Part shown: positions 16,109-24,629 of the stretch, one piece after another
Layout: each line of letters starts with the position of its first letter
How positions within the stretch are numbered: the first letter of the stretch is position 1
DNA from: Frisingicoccus sp009929615
GTDB lineage: Bacteria > Bacillota > Clostridia > Lachnospirales > Lachnospiraceae
Assembly: GCA_028692275.1 (NCBI GenBank)
Contig: JAQUXR010000004.1
Coordinates: forward strand, 66,367-130,366
Length of the DNA: 64,000 bases
Reading direction: 5' to 3'
Notes under the pieces: generated by a model
The model's database searches: none
What the model was told of the DNA's origin: nothing
The model's input: only the letters and a program-made list of their open reading frames with translations
Position numbers and translations under genes: made by a program

Positions 16109-18436
16109 TTATTCTGCAACCAGCAGACTTATATCTATTTTTTTAAGTTTTACCGAAATACTATAGGCACATAGAATAAACATTCCAGCTATAATAAACA
16201 TGGGTGTCATCACCTCTATCAGACCCGGATGGGATTCAAAATTACTGATTCCGAATATTTTCATAATAAAAGATATCGCCGGATCTGTCAGCATTGCAGA
16301 TAATGCAATTCCTATCAGGGCCCCCACACATGCGATTCCACCAAATCTCAAGGTGAAGAGGCAACGCAGACGCTGTTCGGAAAAACCCATCATTTTATAT
16401 ATTCCAATATCTTTTTGCTCTGCATAAATGACTTTATTTCCACTTAGCCAGACAACAACCAGAATAAACAGTGCCGCTGTACCATACATAATCCACAATA
16501 TCATATGCATTGCTGCCAGAATTCCATATAATCCCGGCCACGAATTTTCATGGACATGTACTGCACTTCCATAGGTTCCTTCTAAGTCATCCATAAGTAC
16601 TGATTTTTTCGATGCATCGGAAAAAAAGTAGTGAATACACCAAAGATTTGGGCTATCCTGGCCGATTTTCAAATAGCCTTCCTTGCTCATCCCCAAATTA
16701 GCCCCCATATCATTGGCACACTGATAAATACCCGATACTCTGTATTCTGCACGGCCTGCTCCAGCCTGTAATACAACGCTGTCACCAATGCCTATATTCC
16801 AATCTTCTGCCAAATATTCAGTTAATACAATTTCATCATCATTCAAACAGGGTTCCCCCTGTAAAATATGAAATCTTTCAGGTTCGGTAATAACATTGGC
16901 TGTATAATTAACACCATTTAAGGAAATGTCCGGCATGGCCAGTTCATAGACATCCATAATATCTGTATATTGCAGAATAAAGGATTCAAACTCTCCACGC
17001 GTCACATCCCCCATGCTTTGCACACCCAAGTGGTGGTCAGCGGGATTAAAGGCATCCATCATCCCTTCTCCATTCGGTCCCAGCCAGCTGTTCAACCTTC
17101 CCATCAAAGAAGCGAAACATACAAGAAGCATTGCTGTTATAAAAATACTGACGTAGTGTTTTTTCCCCGAAAGAATTTGCCGAAATCCAATTGTCAAAAG
17201 AAGCTCTTCTCTTTTTATAGGATTTTTATAAAAAGCTTTGTCTTTGATATCCTTTTGCTTCTTACTTGCTCGGTTAAGCTTAAATATCAAATATACCAGG
17301 AGTAAAAGTGTTATACCAAGAAATGCAAGTATACACCATCCGACCTGTGGTCTCGACGGAATAAGAAGTCCCGTTGTAGACAAAGTCATCCTGCATATTC
17401 TTTTCAAAATTCCAAAGGATGCGAAAAAGCCAGCCATCAATCCGAATATAATAGGAATCAAATACTGTAAAATATGCACCTTAAGTAACATACCATCCGT
17501 AAATCCCAAGGTTTTTAAAATGCGTATATTTTCTTTTTCCTGCTCCAGGATACCATTCATACTATGACTAAGTACAATCATTGTAATTATCAAAAGTATC
17601 CCTGCAAAGACTATAATAAATCCAAGAAAGGCATTCTGCAGAATCATCATAAATCCCAAAATAGACTCAAAACTATGTACAAACTCAAAATGTTCTGAAA
17701 GACTGGTTTCTTCATTTAAAAGTTGGTTTAATTCGGATACCGTCAGACTACTGCCTTCTTCCTGAAAAACATGGAGCATCCAGCCTGTTCTGGCTAGTGC
17801 ATCAATTCCGGATTGACGAATCTCTTCGACAATTTCCTTATAATCCTGACCTGAAATTAGGAACCCCTTCATACCAATCATTGTACTTCCCATAAATGGG
17901 TCTTCATAAAATCCTGCCACCCGAAATGTTTTTGTCTTCCCATTCCGGGCTGCCCTAATCATCAATTCGTTTCCTGTCTGCGCACCAAACATAGAAACCA
18001 TAGAAGTCGGCAAATAAATATCTCCCGGAGTTATCTGTATATCTTCACTTTGATATCCGCTCAAATCCTCATTGAAGAATCTATATCTTTCATCATGTTC
18101 ATCTCCATATAAGATGAGTTGTCCTTCACTGTCCGATTCCATGCCGTTTATTTCATATTCCGAAAAAATGAGCTGCTGTCCTTCGACTTTGCTGATATCA
18201 TTTAAACTTTCTATTTCCTGAATCAATGGAGTATCATCCTCCGTACCGGATATCCATGCTGTTAAATTGCCAAAACCCATCCTTTCCATTTCCTGCCTGA
18301 CATAGTTTCCTGAGTTTATCCATAATGAAATCGTTGTGCTTAGAACAATAGCCAGAATTCCTACCAGAATAAAAAGAGCCAGAAGGGTTCCTCTATGGCG
18401 TTTACTATTCTGTTTAAGTAATATCCAATATTTCAT
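16109..18436 (-). CDS. FtsX-type ABC transporter permease
   Basis: 775 residues. Eight or so membrane spans are arranged as in MacB/LolC-like permeases: one N-terminal helix, a long extracytoplasmic segment (about residues 45-240), three helices around 255-370, a second helix-domain-helix unit (from about 425), and a three-helix FtsX core near the C-terminus containing KMMGFSEQRLRCLF. Such permeases work with a dedicated ATPase to move lipoproteins, peptides or antibiotics, or act as mechanotransmitters and sensors. Start at 18436 chosen for the CAGGAGG site; the longer frame begins six codons earlier. It follows the ATPase directly. The cargo is unknown; the operon's lipoproteins are candidates for partners. 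Confidence 0.88.
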   Translation of the reverse strand: MKYWILLKQNSKRHRGTLLALFILVGILAIVLSTTISLWINSGNYVRQEMERMGFGNLTAWISGTEDDTPLIQEIESLNDISKVEGQQLIFSEYEINGMESDSEGQLILYGDEHDERYRFFNEDLSGYQSEDIQITPGDIYLPTSMVSMFGAQTGNELMIRAARNGKTKTFRVAGFYEDPFMGSTMIGMKGFLISGQDYKEIVEEIRQSGIDALARTGWMLHVFQEEGSSLTVSELNQLLNEETSLSEHFEFVHSFESILGFMMILQNAFLGFIIVFAGILLIITMIVLSHSMNGILEQEKENIRILKTLGFTDGMLLKVHILQYLIPIIFGLMAGFFASFGILKRICRMTLSTTGLLIPSRPQVGWCILAFLGITLLLLVYLIFKLNRASKKQKDIKDKAFYKNPIKREELLLTIGFRQILSGKKHYVSIFITAMLLVCFASLMGRLNSWLGPNGEGMMDAFNPADHHLGVQSMGDVTRGEFESFILQYTDIMDVYELAMPDISLNGVNYTANVITEPERFHILQGEPCLNDDEIVLTEYLAEDWNIGIGDSVVLQAGAGRAEYRVSGIYQCANDMGANLGMSKEGYLKIGQDSPNLWCIHYFFSDASKKSVLMDDLEGTYGSAVHVHENSWPGLYGILAAMHMILWIMYGTAALFILVVVWLSGNKVIYAEQKDIGIYKMMGFSEQRLRCLFTLRFGGIACVGALIGIALSAMLTDPAISFIMKIFGISNFESHPGLIEVMTPMFIIAGMFILCAYSISVKLKKIDISLLVAE

Positions 18437-18454
18437 TCCAACCTCCTGCCCCAT

Positions 18455-19216
18455 CTACCAATGCATCTGCGTAAGCCATCGGCTTAAATCTTCCTCTCTT
18501 TTTTTATCATCCTGCCTCTGCATTTCCGAAAAAAGATATTCTCCTTTAACGTCACCATTTTCCATATAAAGAACTCGCGAACCGCGAATAGCTGCGTGAA
18601 TATCATGTGTAACCATAAGAATCGTCTGTCCCTGCTCATTTAATTCTGTCAAAATATCCAGAATGACCTCCGAATTCTTTCGATTTAAAGCACCTGTGGG
18701 TTCATCTGCGAAAAGAATCTCTGGATTACCAACCATTGCCCTAGCTATTGCTGTCCGCTGGGCTTCTCCACCGGATCCATGGGCCGGCATTCGAAACCGT
18801 TCTTCCCCAATATGCATCATTTTCATTAAATGCTCCGTGTGTTCCCTGACCTCACTCGTTTTTTGCCTGACATCCAAAAATCCGGCAACAAGCACATTTT
18901 CATATAAAGACAAATTACTAACCAGATTATTCTGTTGAAATACAAAGCCAAAATCTTCTGCACGCAAGCGGGCCATTTCCTTCGCTTTTAAGCGCCCCAT
19001 TTCTTTGCCTTTATAATAAACTTTTCCTTTTGTCACGCTGTCCATTCCGCTCAAAGTATAAAGAAATGTGGATTTTCCTGCCCCGGAGGAGCCCATAATC
19101 ACCGTGAAATCACCTGAATATATTTTAATACTCAGATTATTTAGAATGATATTTTCCTGTCCGCCCTGATGGAAGGTTTTACCTATATTTTCTGCGGATA
19201 AAATGGGAATCTTCAT
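18455..19216 (-). CDS. ABC transporter ATP-binding protein (MacB/LolD type)
   Basis: 253 residues. Walker A GSSGAGKST near residues 42-50, Q-loop FVFQQNNLV, Walker B ILFADEPTGAL and the H-loop VTHD are all present. The signature motif is degenerate: GSGGEAQRTA instead of LSGGQQQR. The 'GALN' after Walker B marks the FtsX-partner subfamily. Its start overlaps the stop of the adenylating enzyme gene by four bases (ATGA), which indicates translational coupling, and the permease follows closely. The C-terminal extension of about 20 charged residues is unremarkable. Confidence 0.92.
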   Translation of the reverse strand: MKIPILSAENIGKTFHQGGQENIILNNLSIKIYSGDFTVIMGSSGAGKSTFLYTLSGMDSVTKGKVYYKGKEMGRLKAKEMARLRAEDFGFVFQQNNLVSNLSLYENVLVAGFLDVRQKTSEVREHTEHLMKMMHIGEERFRMPAHGSGGEAQRTAIARAMVGNPEILFADEPTGALNRKNSEVILDILTELNEQGQTILMVTHDIHAAIRGSRVLYMENGDVKGEYLFSEMQRQDDKKREEDLSRWLTQMHW

Positions 19217-20574
19217 AACTGTTCTCCATCTCCTTCTATCAATACCAGTTTCTTCTTTCCTGTTTTTGAATCAGGGAAAATTTTACCCATAAACCGGACA
19301 CTAAAAGTTACATTGTTCAGCTGCTTGTCTGCCAGAAGTTTTTCAACAACCAAATGAATTTCTTTGCTTATTCGTTGTTTTTCATCGTCCCTGCTCACTT
19401 CCGCAATCATTTCAAAATGTGTGGAATTCATCTTCTTAAATTGATAGTCCATCAATCCTTCGACACAAATTCCTTCCAAATCCAAGGGATGTAAAAATTC
19501 TCTGTTTCCTGATGAATTATAAAACCATAAAATATCCTCGTTTCTTCCTAACGGCGTTTCAGAACGAGCAAACTGGCATTTGGAAAGAGTATCGTTTTTT
19601 CTTTGCAGTTGATCCGATATTTTATATCGGATTAATGGCTGAGTATAATTATATAGACAAGTTAAATACATCTGGCCTTCAAATACCTCAATGTAGTTCA
19701 TATCATCAAAAAGGTACATTCCTTCTGCCGGCTCACTCTCTACACCAATTGCAAGAGATTCACTGGCTCCGTAAAAATTTATCACCGGACATTTGTAAGT
19801 TTTTTCCAAAAATTGACGCATGCTGGCATTTAAAGGTTCGCCGCAGGTAATCACTCTGCTGACCTTTGATAATACCGCACTTTCTTCCAATTCCTCACTT
19901 AAAATTTTGATAGCCGAAGGATAACCAATGATAATCGTTGGTGAAAAGGCTTCCACCTTTTTCCTCCACTCAGAAAGCGGGGTTTTTATGTCTAAAGTCA
20001 TCTGTTTTGCATGAATACCGTCGATGCCATCCGCGACTGCCATTGCACCACCATATCTTCCATCAGTAGCTGCAATATATAAAATTCCCGGATGGGAGAA
20101 AATCAGTTTTAAAACGGACAGTATGGACATATCCCATAATGCACCTCGAATAATTCCCAAAATCATCTGCATCCATGCATCTTCATCATAAACAAAAAAT
20201 CTGGGAATCCCTGTACTTCCTGAAGAATGAACAAGGTGATACTTTCCCATATACTTTTTCTCTTTTATAGAATGACTTGCATCAAATACCCGGATTTTTT
20301 CTTGTTTTAAATCATCTGTTGTCACCAGTTCATCAAAATGGCTGACTAAAATTTCTTTGTCTACTGCCGGATATGCAGATAAAGGAATTTTTCCAATATC
20401 CTCTTCCCGGATGCCAGCTTTTTTAAAGGATTTCCTATAATATTCAGAATTTCTGTAAGCATGTAAAAGTAACTTTGTCAGTTTTTCCTGTTGAATCCTC
20501 TGAATCTCAGGTTTTCTTCTTTTAATATTTTTCCTCATCCTGATTAAAGCTGTTATAAGCTTCAAATACGCCAT
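19213..20574 (-). CDS. PaaK/CapK-like adenylate-forming enzyme
   Basis: 453 residues. Resembles phenylacetate-CoA ligase and CapK proteins, which activate a carboxylic acid as acyl-AMP. Visible motifs are the Ser/Gly-rich ATP loop HSSGSTGIPRFF, the FYGASES block that binds adenine, and YTQPLIRYKISDQ with the conserved arginine; the C-terminal lid ends GKIFPDSKTGKKKLV with a candidate catalytic lysine. A clean AGGAGG site precedes the ATG. It sits between a secreted Ntn amidase gene and the ABC ATPase, which suggests that the operon makes, exports or hydrolyses an acylated small molecule. The acyl substrate is unknown. Confidence 0.82.
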   Translation of the reverse strand: MAYLKLITALIRMRKNIKRRKPEIQRIQQEKLTKLLLHAYRNSEYYRKSFKKAGIREEDIGKIPLSAYPAVDKEILVSHFDELVTTDDLKQEKIRVFDASHSIKEKKYMGKYHLVHSSGSTGIPRFFVYDEDAWMQMILGIIRGALWDMSILSVLKLIFSHPGILYIAATDGRYGGAMAVADGIDGIHAKQMTLDIKTPLSEWRKKVEAFSPTIIIGYPSAIKILSEELEESAVLSKVSRVITCGEPLNASMRQFLEKTYKCPVINFYGASESLAIGVESEPAEGMYLFDDMNYIEVFEGQMYLTCLYNYTQPLIRYKISDQLQRKNDTLSKCQFARSETPLGRNEDILWFYNSSGNREFLHPLDLEGICVEGLMDYQFKKMNSTHFEMIAEVSRDDEKQRISKEIHLVVEKLLADKQLNNVTFSVRFMGKIFPDSKTGKKKLVLIEGDGEQL

Positions 20575-20597
20575 GGTTCCTCCTTTCTATCAGCTGT

Positions 20598-21662
20598 TTA
20601 ATCGATTTGGAATCGATAGCATTGTCCATAGTTCTCCCGATGGAAATAGGATGCCGTATTTTGACTCTGGTTAAAAACAATACTCCATTCTGTTGATTCA
20701 AACTCACCGAAATTATCCTTGCTGACACTGTCCAGAGCATCCCTTACATCATCTTCACTCATCTCATTTTTTTCTGCCAGAGTTTCCTGTAAAATATCGT
20801 ATCTTGTATGGGACTGGCTGCTTCCAATTCCTTGTTTTTCCCCTTCTGCCAGATAAAAATTTGTTACAACTGCTGTATCTGTTACGAACATTTCATTATT
20901 TACATATTCCACCACAACATGCTTCCCAGAGGCATCCGCTATCGCAAAATGAACCATATATCCAAAAGATGCATGTAAATCATAGGCTTCCAAAAGTTCT
21001 AATGCTTCATCAACATTTGCCGCTTTATTCAATAATAACCTTATAGCTGTCGTCGTTGTGATATCCGGTTTTTCTGTATTCTGTTCAATGGTTTCACTGT
21101 CTTCAATCATATTGACGGATACACAGAGCCCATTCTCATTCATCCCATCTAAGGGAGCATATAAAGCTACAGCCTTCCTAATATTTTCCGAAAGCAGCAC
21201 TACGCTCATTGCACCTGCACCCTGGGTTATAAAATCCATATTTACTGTAGATATAGAGGCATATCCCTGATCCGGTTTCGACAAAAGAATCAATGCTTCA
21301 CAATTATTCCAATCAAAATTTCGTCCAAATAAAAATTCTTCTGTCTCATTCTTCACTGCCAGGGTACTGCAGCCAAATGCATTATCTGTCAGGGAAACCT
21401 CTGGTATATCCGCCACCAGAAACTGAGACAAAAATTGGACAACCTCCCCGTCAGACGATGCTCCTCCGTTATTTAAAAAGGTTTCAAATCCATCTTCTCC
21501 TTCAAATACTGCAACCTGTAGACCATCTTCTAATGTACGAATTTTATCATCAGCAGCGACAAAGCCATCACCCGGATTTGCCGCCACTGTTGTTTTTCTG
21601 CCGCATCCCCCACACAAGAGCATGATTCCAGCCAGGAATACTATTTTTCTTATTTTTTTCAT
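20598..21662 (-). CDS. Lipoprotein Ntn hydrolase (choloylglycine hydrolase/linear amide C-N hydrolase family)
   Basis: 354 residues. The N-terminus ends in lipobox CGGC (Cys20), so the protein is anchored outside the cell. After about 75 residues comes FGCSTLAVKN...LFGRNFDW: Cys98, Arg114 and Asp117 have exactly the C2/R18/D21 spacing of bile-salt hydrolase and penicillin V acylase, and GLCVSVNM and SSQSHTRYDIL supply the later Asn and Arg. The family cleaves linear amides such as conjugated bile acids, penicillins or N-acyl homoserine lactones after self-processing to expose the Cys. Here Cys98 would need internal cleavage of the tethered pro-segment, and how the mature enzyme stays anchored is unclear. 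AGGAGATGAGCT precedes the ATG. First gene of the ABC operon. Substrate unknown. Confidence 0.82.
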   Translation of the reverse strand: MKKIRKIVFLAGIMLLCGGCGRKTTVAANPGDGFVAADDKIRTLEDGLQVAVFEGEDGFETFLNNGGASSDGEVVQFLSQFLVADIPEVSLTDNAFGCSTLAVKNETEEFLFGRNFDWNNCEALILLSKPDQGYASISTVNMDFITQGAGAMSVVLLSENIRKAVALYAPLDGMNENGLCVSVNMIEDSETIEQNTEKPDITTTTAIRLLLNKAANVDEALELLEAYDLHASFGYMVHFAIADASGKHVVVEYVNNEMFVTDTAVVTNFYLAEGEKQGIGSSQSHTRYDILQETLAEKNEMSEDDVRDALDSVSKDNFGEFESTEWSIVFNQSQNTASYFHRENYGQCYRFQID

Positions 21663-21676
21663 AGCTCATCTCCTAT

Positions 21677-21721
21677 AAAAAAAGGATATTTTCATCCAGA
21701 TGCCTAAAAATATCCTTTTTT
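21677..21721. terminator. Terminator downstream of the DUF3737 gene
   Basis: AAAAAGGATATTTT (21679-21692) pairs with AAAAATATCCTTTTT (21706-21720), with A and T tracts on both sides. It lies 15 bases ahead of the Ntn-hydrolase start, so the operon promoter must lie within or before this element. Confidence 0.8.
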
Positions 21722-21726
21722 GTTAA

Positions 21727-22587
21727 CTATATCACTGCTGCCAGTTTTTCTTTCTGAGTTATAATTTCTGTTTTATCTCGCACAACATCCGGATTATCAA
21801 AAATAATTTCACCAATCTGTTTCGCCTGTATCGTTCCGCTAACCGGATTTTTTACACTGTCAATACGACTGTCTATTTCTGCATCCACGGTAGAATACTC
21901 AAAGGCTAAATCTGTATTTAAAAGCTTACAGTTTTTCATGACAATATTATCCATATAACACATGCCCTGCTCGCTCTCCACTGTACAATTAATCAGTGTT
22001 ACATTTTTTGCATTCCATCCAAAATACTGACCCGATATAAAGGAATCGTAGACGGTCACATTCTCACAATTCCAGAAAGCATCTTTAGATAACAGCTTTG
22101 CATTTCGAATCGTCAAATTCTTCGCCCCGTCAAAACCATAGTTTCCAAAGAGGGTAAAGCCATCGATTTCAACATCGGAACACCCCATACCAAAGTAATT
22201 TCCTTTAGCAGTCACATTCTTCATTGTCACATGACGGCAGTTCCATAGGGTTTCTTCCGCATTTGGCATCTCAATATTTTCCAGAGTCACTCCATCACAC
22301 CGGCGAAGTCCTTTAGGTGCTTCATAGGTAATATTCTTCATGGAAATACGGTTTGTATACCAGATTCCTGCTCTTGCCATTTCAAACAGAACACTATCTT
22401 CAACTTCAACATCTTCGCAATACCAAAGAGGATATTTCCATTGAAATAATGTATGACTTATTTTTAAATTTTTGCTTTCCTTTAACGGAGACTCCCCATC
22501 CCCAAATGTACAATGGCTTATCTCTGCATTCTTACACTGAAACAGGGCCCGCTCCCCAACAAACTTTTCTTCTGAATATCTATTCAT
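21727..22587 (-). CDS. DUF3737 beta-helix protein
   Basis: 286 residues made of short repeating units such as 'LWNCRHVTMKNVTAKG', 'DVEIDGFTLFGN' and 'NLTIRNAKLL', a pattern that predicts a right-handed parallel beta-helix; this matches the widespread DUF3737 family. No signal peptide or membrane span, so cytoplasmic. Many W/F-N-C motifs face one side of the repeats. Start at 22587 is chosen for GGAGGAAATT; the longer frame begins at a TTG. It is divergent from the LysR gene at 22732, an arrangement in which the regulator often controls the neighbour. No enzymatic function is known to me. Confidence 0.85.
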   Translation of the reverse strand: MNRYSEEKFVGERALFQCKNAEISHCTFGDGESPLKESKNLKISHTLFQWKYPLWYCEDVEVEDSVLFEMARAGIWYTNRISMKNITYEAPKGLRRCDGVTLENIEMPNAEETLWNCRHVTMKNVTAKGNYFGMGCSDVEIDGFTLFGNYGFDGAKNLTIRNAKLLSKDAFWNCENVTVYDSFISGQYFGWNAKNVTLINCTVESEQGMCYMDNIVMKNCKLLNTDLAFEYSTVDAEIDSRIDSVKNPVSGTIQAKQIGEIIFDNPDVVRDKTEIITQKEKLAAVI

Positions 22588-22676
22588 AATTTCCTCCAAT
22601 CTTTGCTTTCATATGCTCTATTGGAATTATCTCATGTTACCTTTCCTATGTAAAATACTTAATGCAAATACGTTTT

Positions 22677-22710
22677 CATGCTTTTAAGGCATGCTGTTTT
22701 GTGCTATACT
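22677..22710 (+). promoter_or_regulatory. LysR-type operator dyad and promoter
   Basis: Dyad CATGC-TTTTAAG-GCATG (22677-22693), fitting the T-N11-A LysR box, followed by -10 TATACT (22705-22710). Located between the divergent DUF3737 and LysR genes, so a candidate for autoregulation and control of the neighbour. Confidence 0.6.
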
Positions 22711-22731
22711 TAACCCAAAGGAGGTAAATCT

Positions 22732-23613
22732 ATGGAACTTCGTGTCTTACAATATTTTCTTACCGTCACAAGAGAACAAAGTATATGCGGTGCTGCCAAC
22801 GCCCTGCATATTTCTCAACCCACACTCTCCAGACAGTTAAAGGAGATGGAAACAGAACTTGGAAAACAGCTTTTTATCCGTGGAAATCGAACCATAACAC
22901 TAACAGACGAGGGGCTTATCCTAAGAAAAAGGGCTGAAGAAATTCTTGGGCTTGTACAGAAAACTGAAAAAGAAATTGCTATTTCAAATAATATTATCGC
23001 AGGAGATATTTATATTGGTGCGGGTGAAACCCATGGTGTCCATCTGATTACACAGACTGCAAAGAATATCCAGGACTCCTATCCCCAGGTGCACTTTCAT
23101 ATTTCCAGCGGTGACTCCACCGATGTTTTTGACAGTCTGGATAAAGGCCTCATTGACTTTGGCCTGATTCTTGACAAAGTTGATACTCATAAGTATAACC
23201 ATATAACATTTCCTGTCACAGATACCTGGGGCGTACTTATGCTTAAGGATAGCCCTCTGGCTGATAGAGAATATATTTTTCCGGAAGATTTAATGGATAA
23301 ACCCCTGATTGTTAACAGGAATGCCCGTAATAGTGATTTCATAAAAAACTGGGCCAATGCAGCAGATGCTCCGCTCAATATTGTTGCCACCTATAACCTT
23401 GTATATAATGCTTCCCTTATGGTGGAAGACGGTATGGGCTATGCCATCTCTATCGACAAAATCCTCAACACCTCCGGGGACAGTCGGCTTGTTTTTATAC
23501 CATTTGCTTCGGCTCCTCCTGCAGAAATGCACTTAATCTGGAAAAAATATCAGGTCTTTTCCAAGGCTTCCGAATATTTTATTCAGGAATTGGAAAAATA
23601 TATTCAGGCATAA
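22732..23613 (+). CDS. LysR family transcriptional regulator
   Basis: 293 residues. The N-terminal winged helix is typical: MELRVLQYFLTVTREQSICGAANALHISQPTLSRQLKEMETELGKQLF, followed by a linker helix and a periplasmic-binding-like effector domain. AAAGGAGG ribosome site. Divergent from the DUF3737 gene with a LysR-type dyad between them, so DUF3737 is the likely target. The effector is unknown. Ends at a short terminator hairpin. Confidence 0.92.
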   Translation: MELRVLQYFLTVTREQSICGAANALHISQPTLSRQLKEMETELGKQLFIRGNRTITLTDEGLILRKRAEEILGLVQKTEKEIAISNNIIAGDIYIGAGETHGVHLITQTAKNIQDSYPQVHFHISSGDSTDVFDSLDKGLIDFGLILDKVDTHKYNHITFPVTDTWGVLMLKDSPLADREYIFPEDLMDKPLIVNRNARNSDFIKNWANAADAPLNIVATYNLVYNASLMVEDGMGYAISIDKILNTSGDSRLVFIPFASAPPAEMHLIWKKYQVFSKASEYFIQELEKYIQA

Positions 23614-23616
23614 CAC

Positions 23617-23652
23617 AAAGGGACAATCATTTCTGATATTGTCCCTTTAATA
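23617..23652 (+). terminator. Terminator of the LysR gene
   Basis: 11-bp stem AAAGGGACAAT (23617-23627) with ATTGTCCCTTT (23638-23648), followed by AATAT. Confidence 0.8.
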
Positions 23653-23655
23653 TAT

Positions 23656-23759
23656 TATTTCTTTTCAAAGTCTTTGATAACATCCACCATTTCCTCAATC
23701 TTGATAAGATACTTATAGCCCTTCCCGGATGGATTTGGTCGCCCGAAAAATGACTTATT
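23656..23759 (-). pseudogene. Possible C-terminal gene remnant after sirtuin 1
   Basis: In the same frame as the upstream sirtuin, immediately after its TAA stop, about 34 codons read NKSFFGRPNPSGKGYKYLIK and then a helix-like tail ending KDFEKK and a TAA. The composition looks protein-like, but there is no start codon or ribosome site. It is either the remains of another gene or an ancestral C-terminal extension; I do not recognise the family. Confidence 0.3.
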
Positions 23760-24629
23760 TTATCTCAGAGAACAGCATGCGTCTTTTAAGTCATGTAAAG
23801 AACGCGCTAAATCTTCGGCGATATAAATTCCTCTTTCTTTCAGATGCTCTGGAACAGAAGATTTTTTCCGGTTCATACATGCATAAAAAACATTTTTATT
23901 TTTTTCTGCCATATCCCAAAAAGGCAGTTTGATAATACCCGGTGTCATTTCTCCGACACCCAGCTCCAGCAATACCACCTTTTTCACCGGCTCTCCCACC
24001 ATATATTTTTTCAAAAAGTTTTCATATCTGTGAACGCTTTCTTCCCACGCAGTTCCCTCTAAAAAAGTATCATCTCTTACCCATGGAACCATAATCCGTC
24101 CACAGTGTTCACACCGTGGTACCATATCCATCGGCAGCACAGTTCCCTTCAAGTTTCTGCTCATATCCTCAACCAGATTGCGGTTTTGATATATCTCATC
24201 CGTACAAGGCTGGCTGCACTGGAGAAATCCCATGTTCCCCTGGTAAGAACATATCTGTTTTTCCTCAAATACTCTGTTAAACTGCATATCTACATTAGTC
24301 GTCAAAATAAAGCAGTCTTTGCCTTTCAGACATTCTTTTAAATCCAGGTAGGGCTGCCCGGTTGGTGCCTCCCACATGGCCCGAATATAACTGCAATAAT
24401 AGGCCCACTGCTGTTCCGGTGTGGAATAACAATGATAAAAACCTGCAAAAGGCGAGGCAAATCCATAGTAGTCCTTGAACTGCTTTAGGCACTCTGTCAT
24501 ATAGCGTCCCCAATGATAGTGATTATAACCGGCTGCACTTGAAAGACCAGAACCGCCGCCTACAACAATCGCATCCGCTTCCGATATATACGCTGCAAGC
24601 TTCTTTAGCTGACTTAGATACTCCGTCAT
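23760..24629 (-). CDS. Class M-like sirtuin, paralogue 1
   Basis: 289 residues. The Rossmann NAD-binding motif GGGSGLSSAAGY (from residue 24), TTNVD (110-114) and YQGN (Gln130-Gly131) match the SirTM (class M) sirtuins, in which Gln replaces the catalytic His of deacetylase sirtuins; known members ADP-ribosylate lipoylated GcvH-L. A four-Cys site is visible: Cys138 and Cys142 (CSQPC), Cys173 and Cys176 (CEHC). Its ATG overlaps the stop of paralogue 2 (TAATG), so translation is coupled. No macrodomain, lipoate ligase or GcvH-L gene is present in the window, unlike known SirTM operons. ADP-ribosyltransferase activity is therefore likely by family, but the target is unknown. Confidence 0.8.
   Translation of the reverse strand: MTEYLSQLKKLAAYISEADAIVVGGGSGLSSAAGYNHYHWGRYMTECLKQFKDYYGFASPFAGFYHCYSTPEQQWAYYCSYIRAMWEAPTGQPYLDLKECLKGKDCFILTTNVDMQFNRVFEEKQICSYQGNMGFLQCSQPCTDEIYQNRNLVEDMSRNLKGTVLPMDMVPRCEHCGRIMVPWVRDDTFLEGTAWEESVHRYENFLKKYMVGEPVKKVVLLELGVGEMTPGIIKLPFWDMAEKNKNVFYACMNRKKSSVPEHLKERGIYIAEDLARSLHDLKDACCSLR

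Noticed and set aside
14708..21662. Reading the ABC operon as a bacteriocin or lantibiotic cluster
   Set aside because: No precursor peptide, peptidase-fused ABC transporter or modification enzyme of those classes is present.
22600..22731. A T-box or other riboswitch ahead of the DUF3737/LysR pair
   Set aside because: No conserved riboswitch blocks; only a LysR-type dyad and promoter elements are visible.
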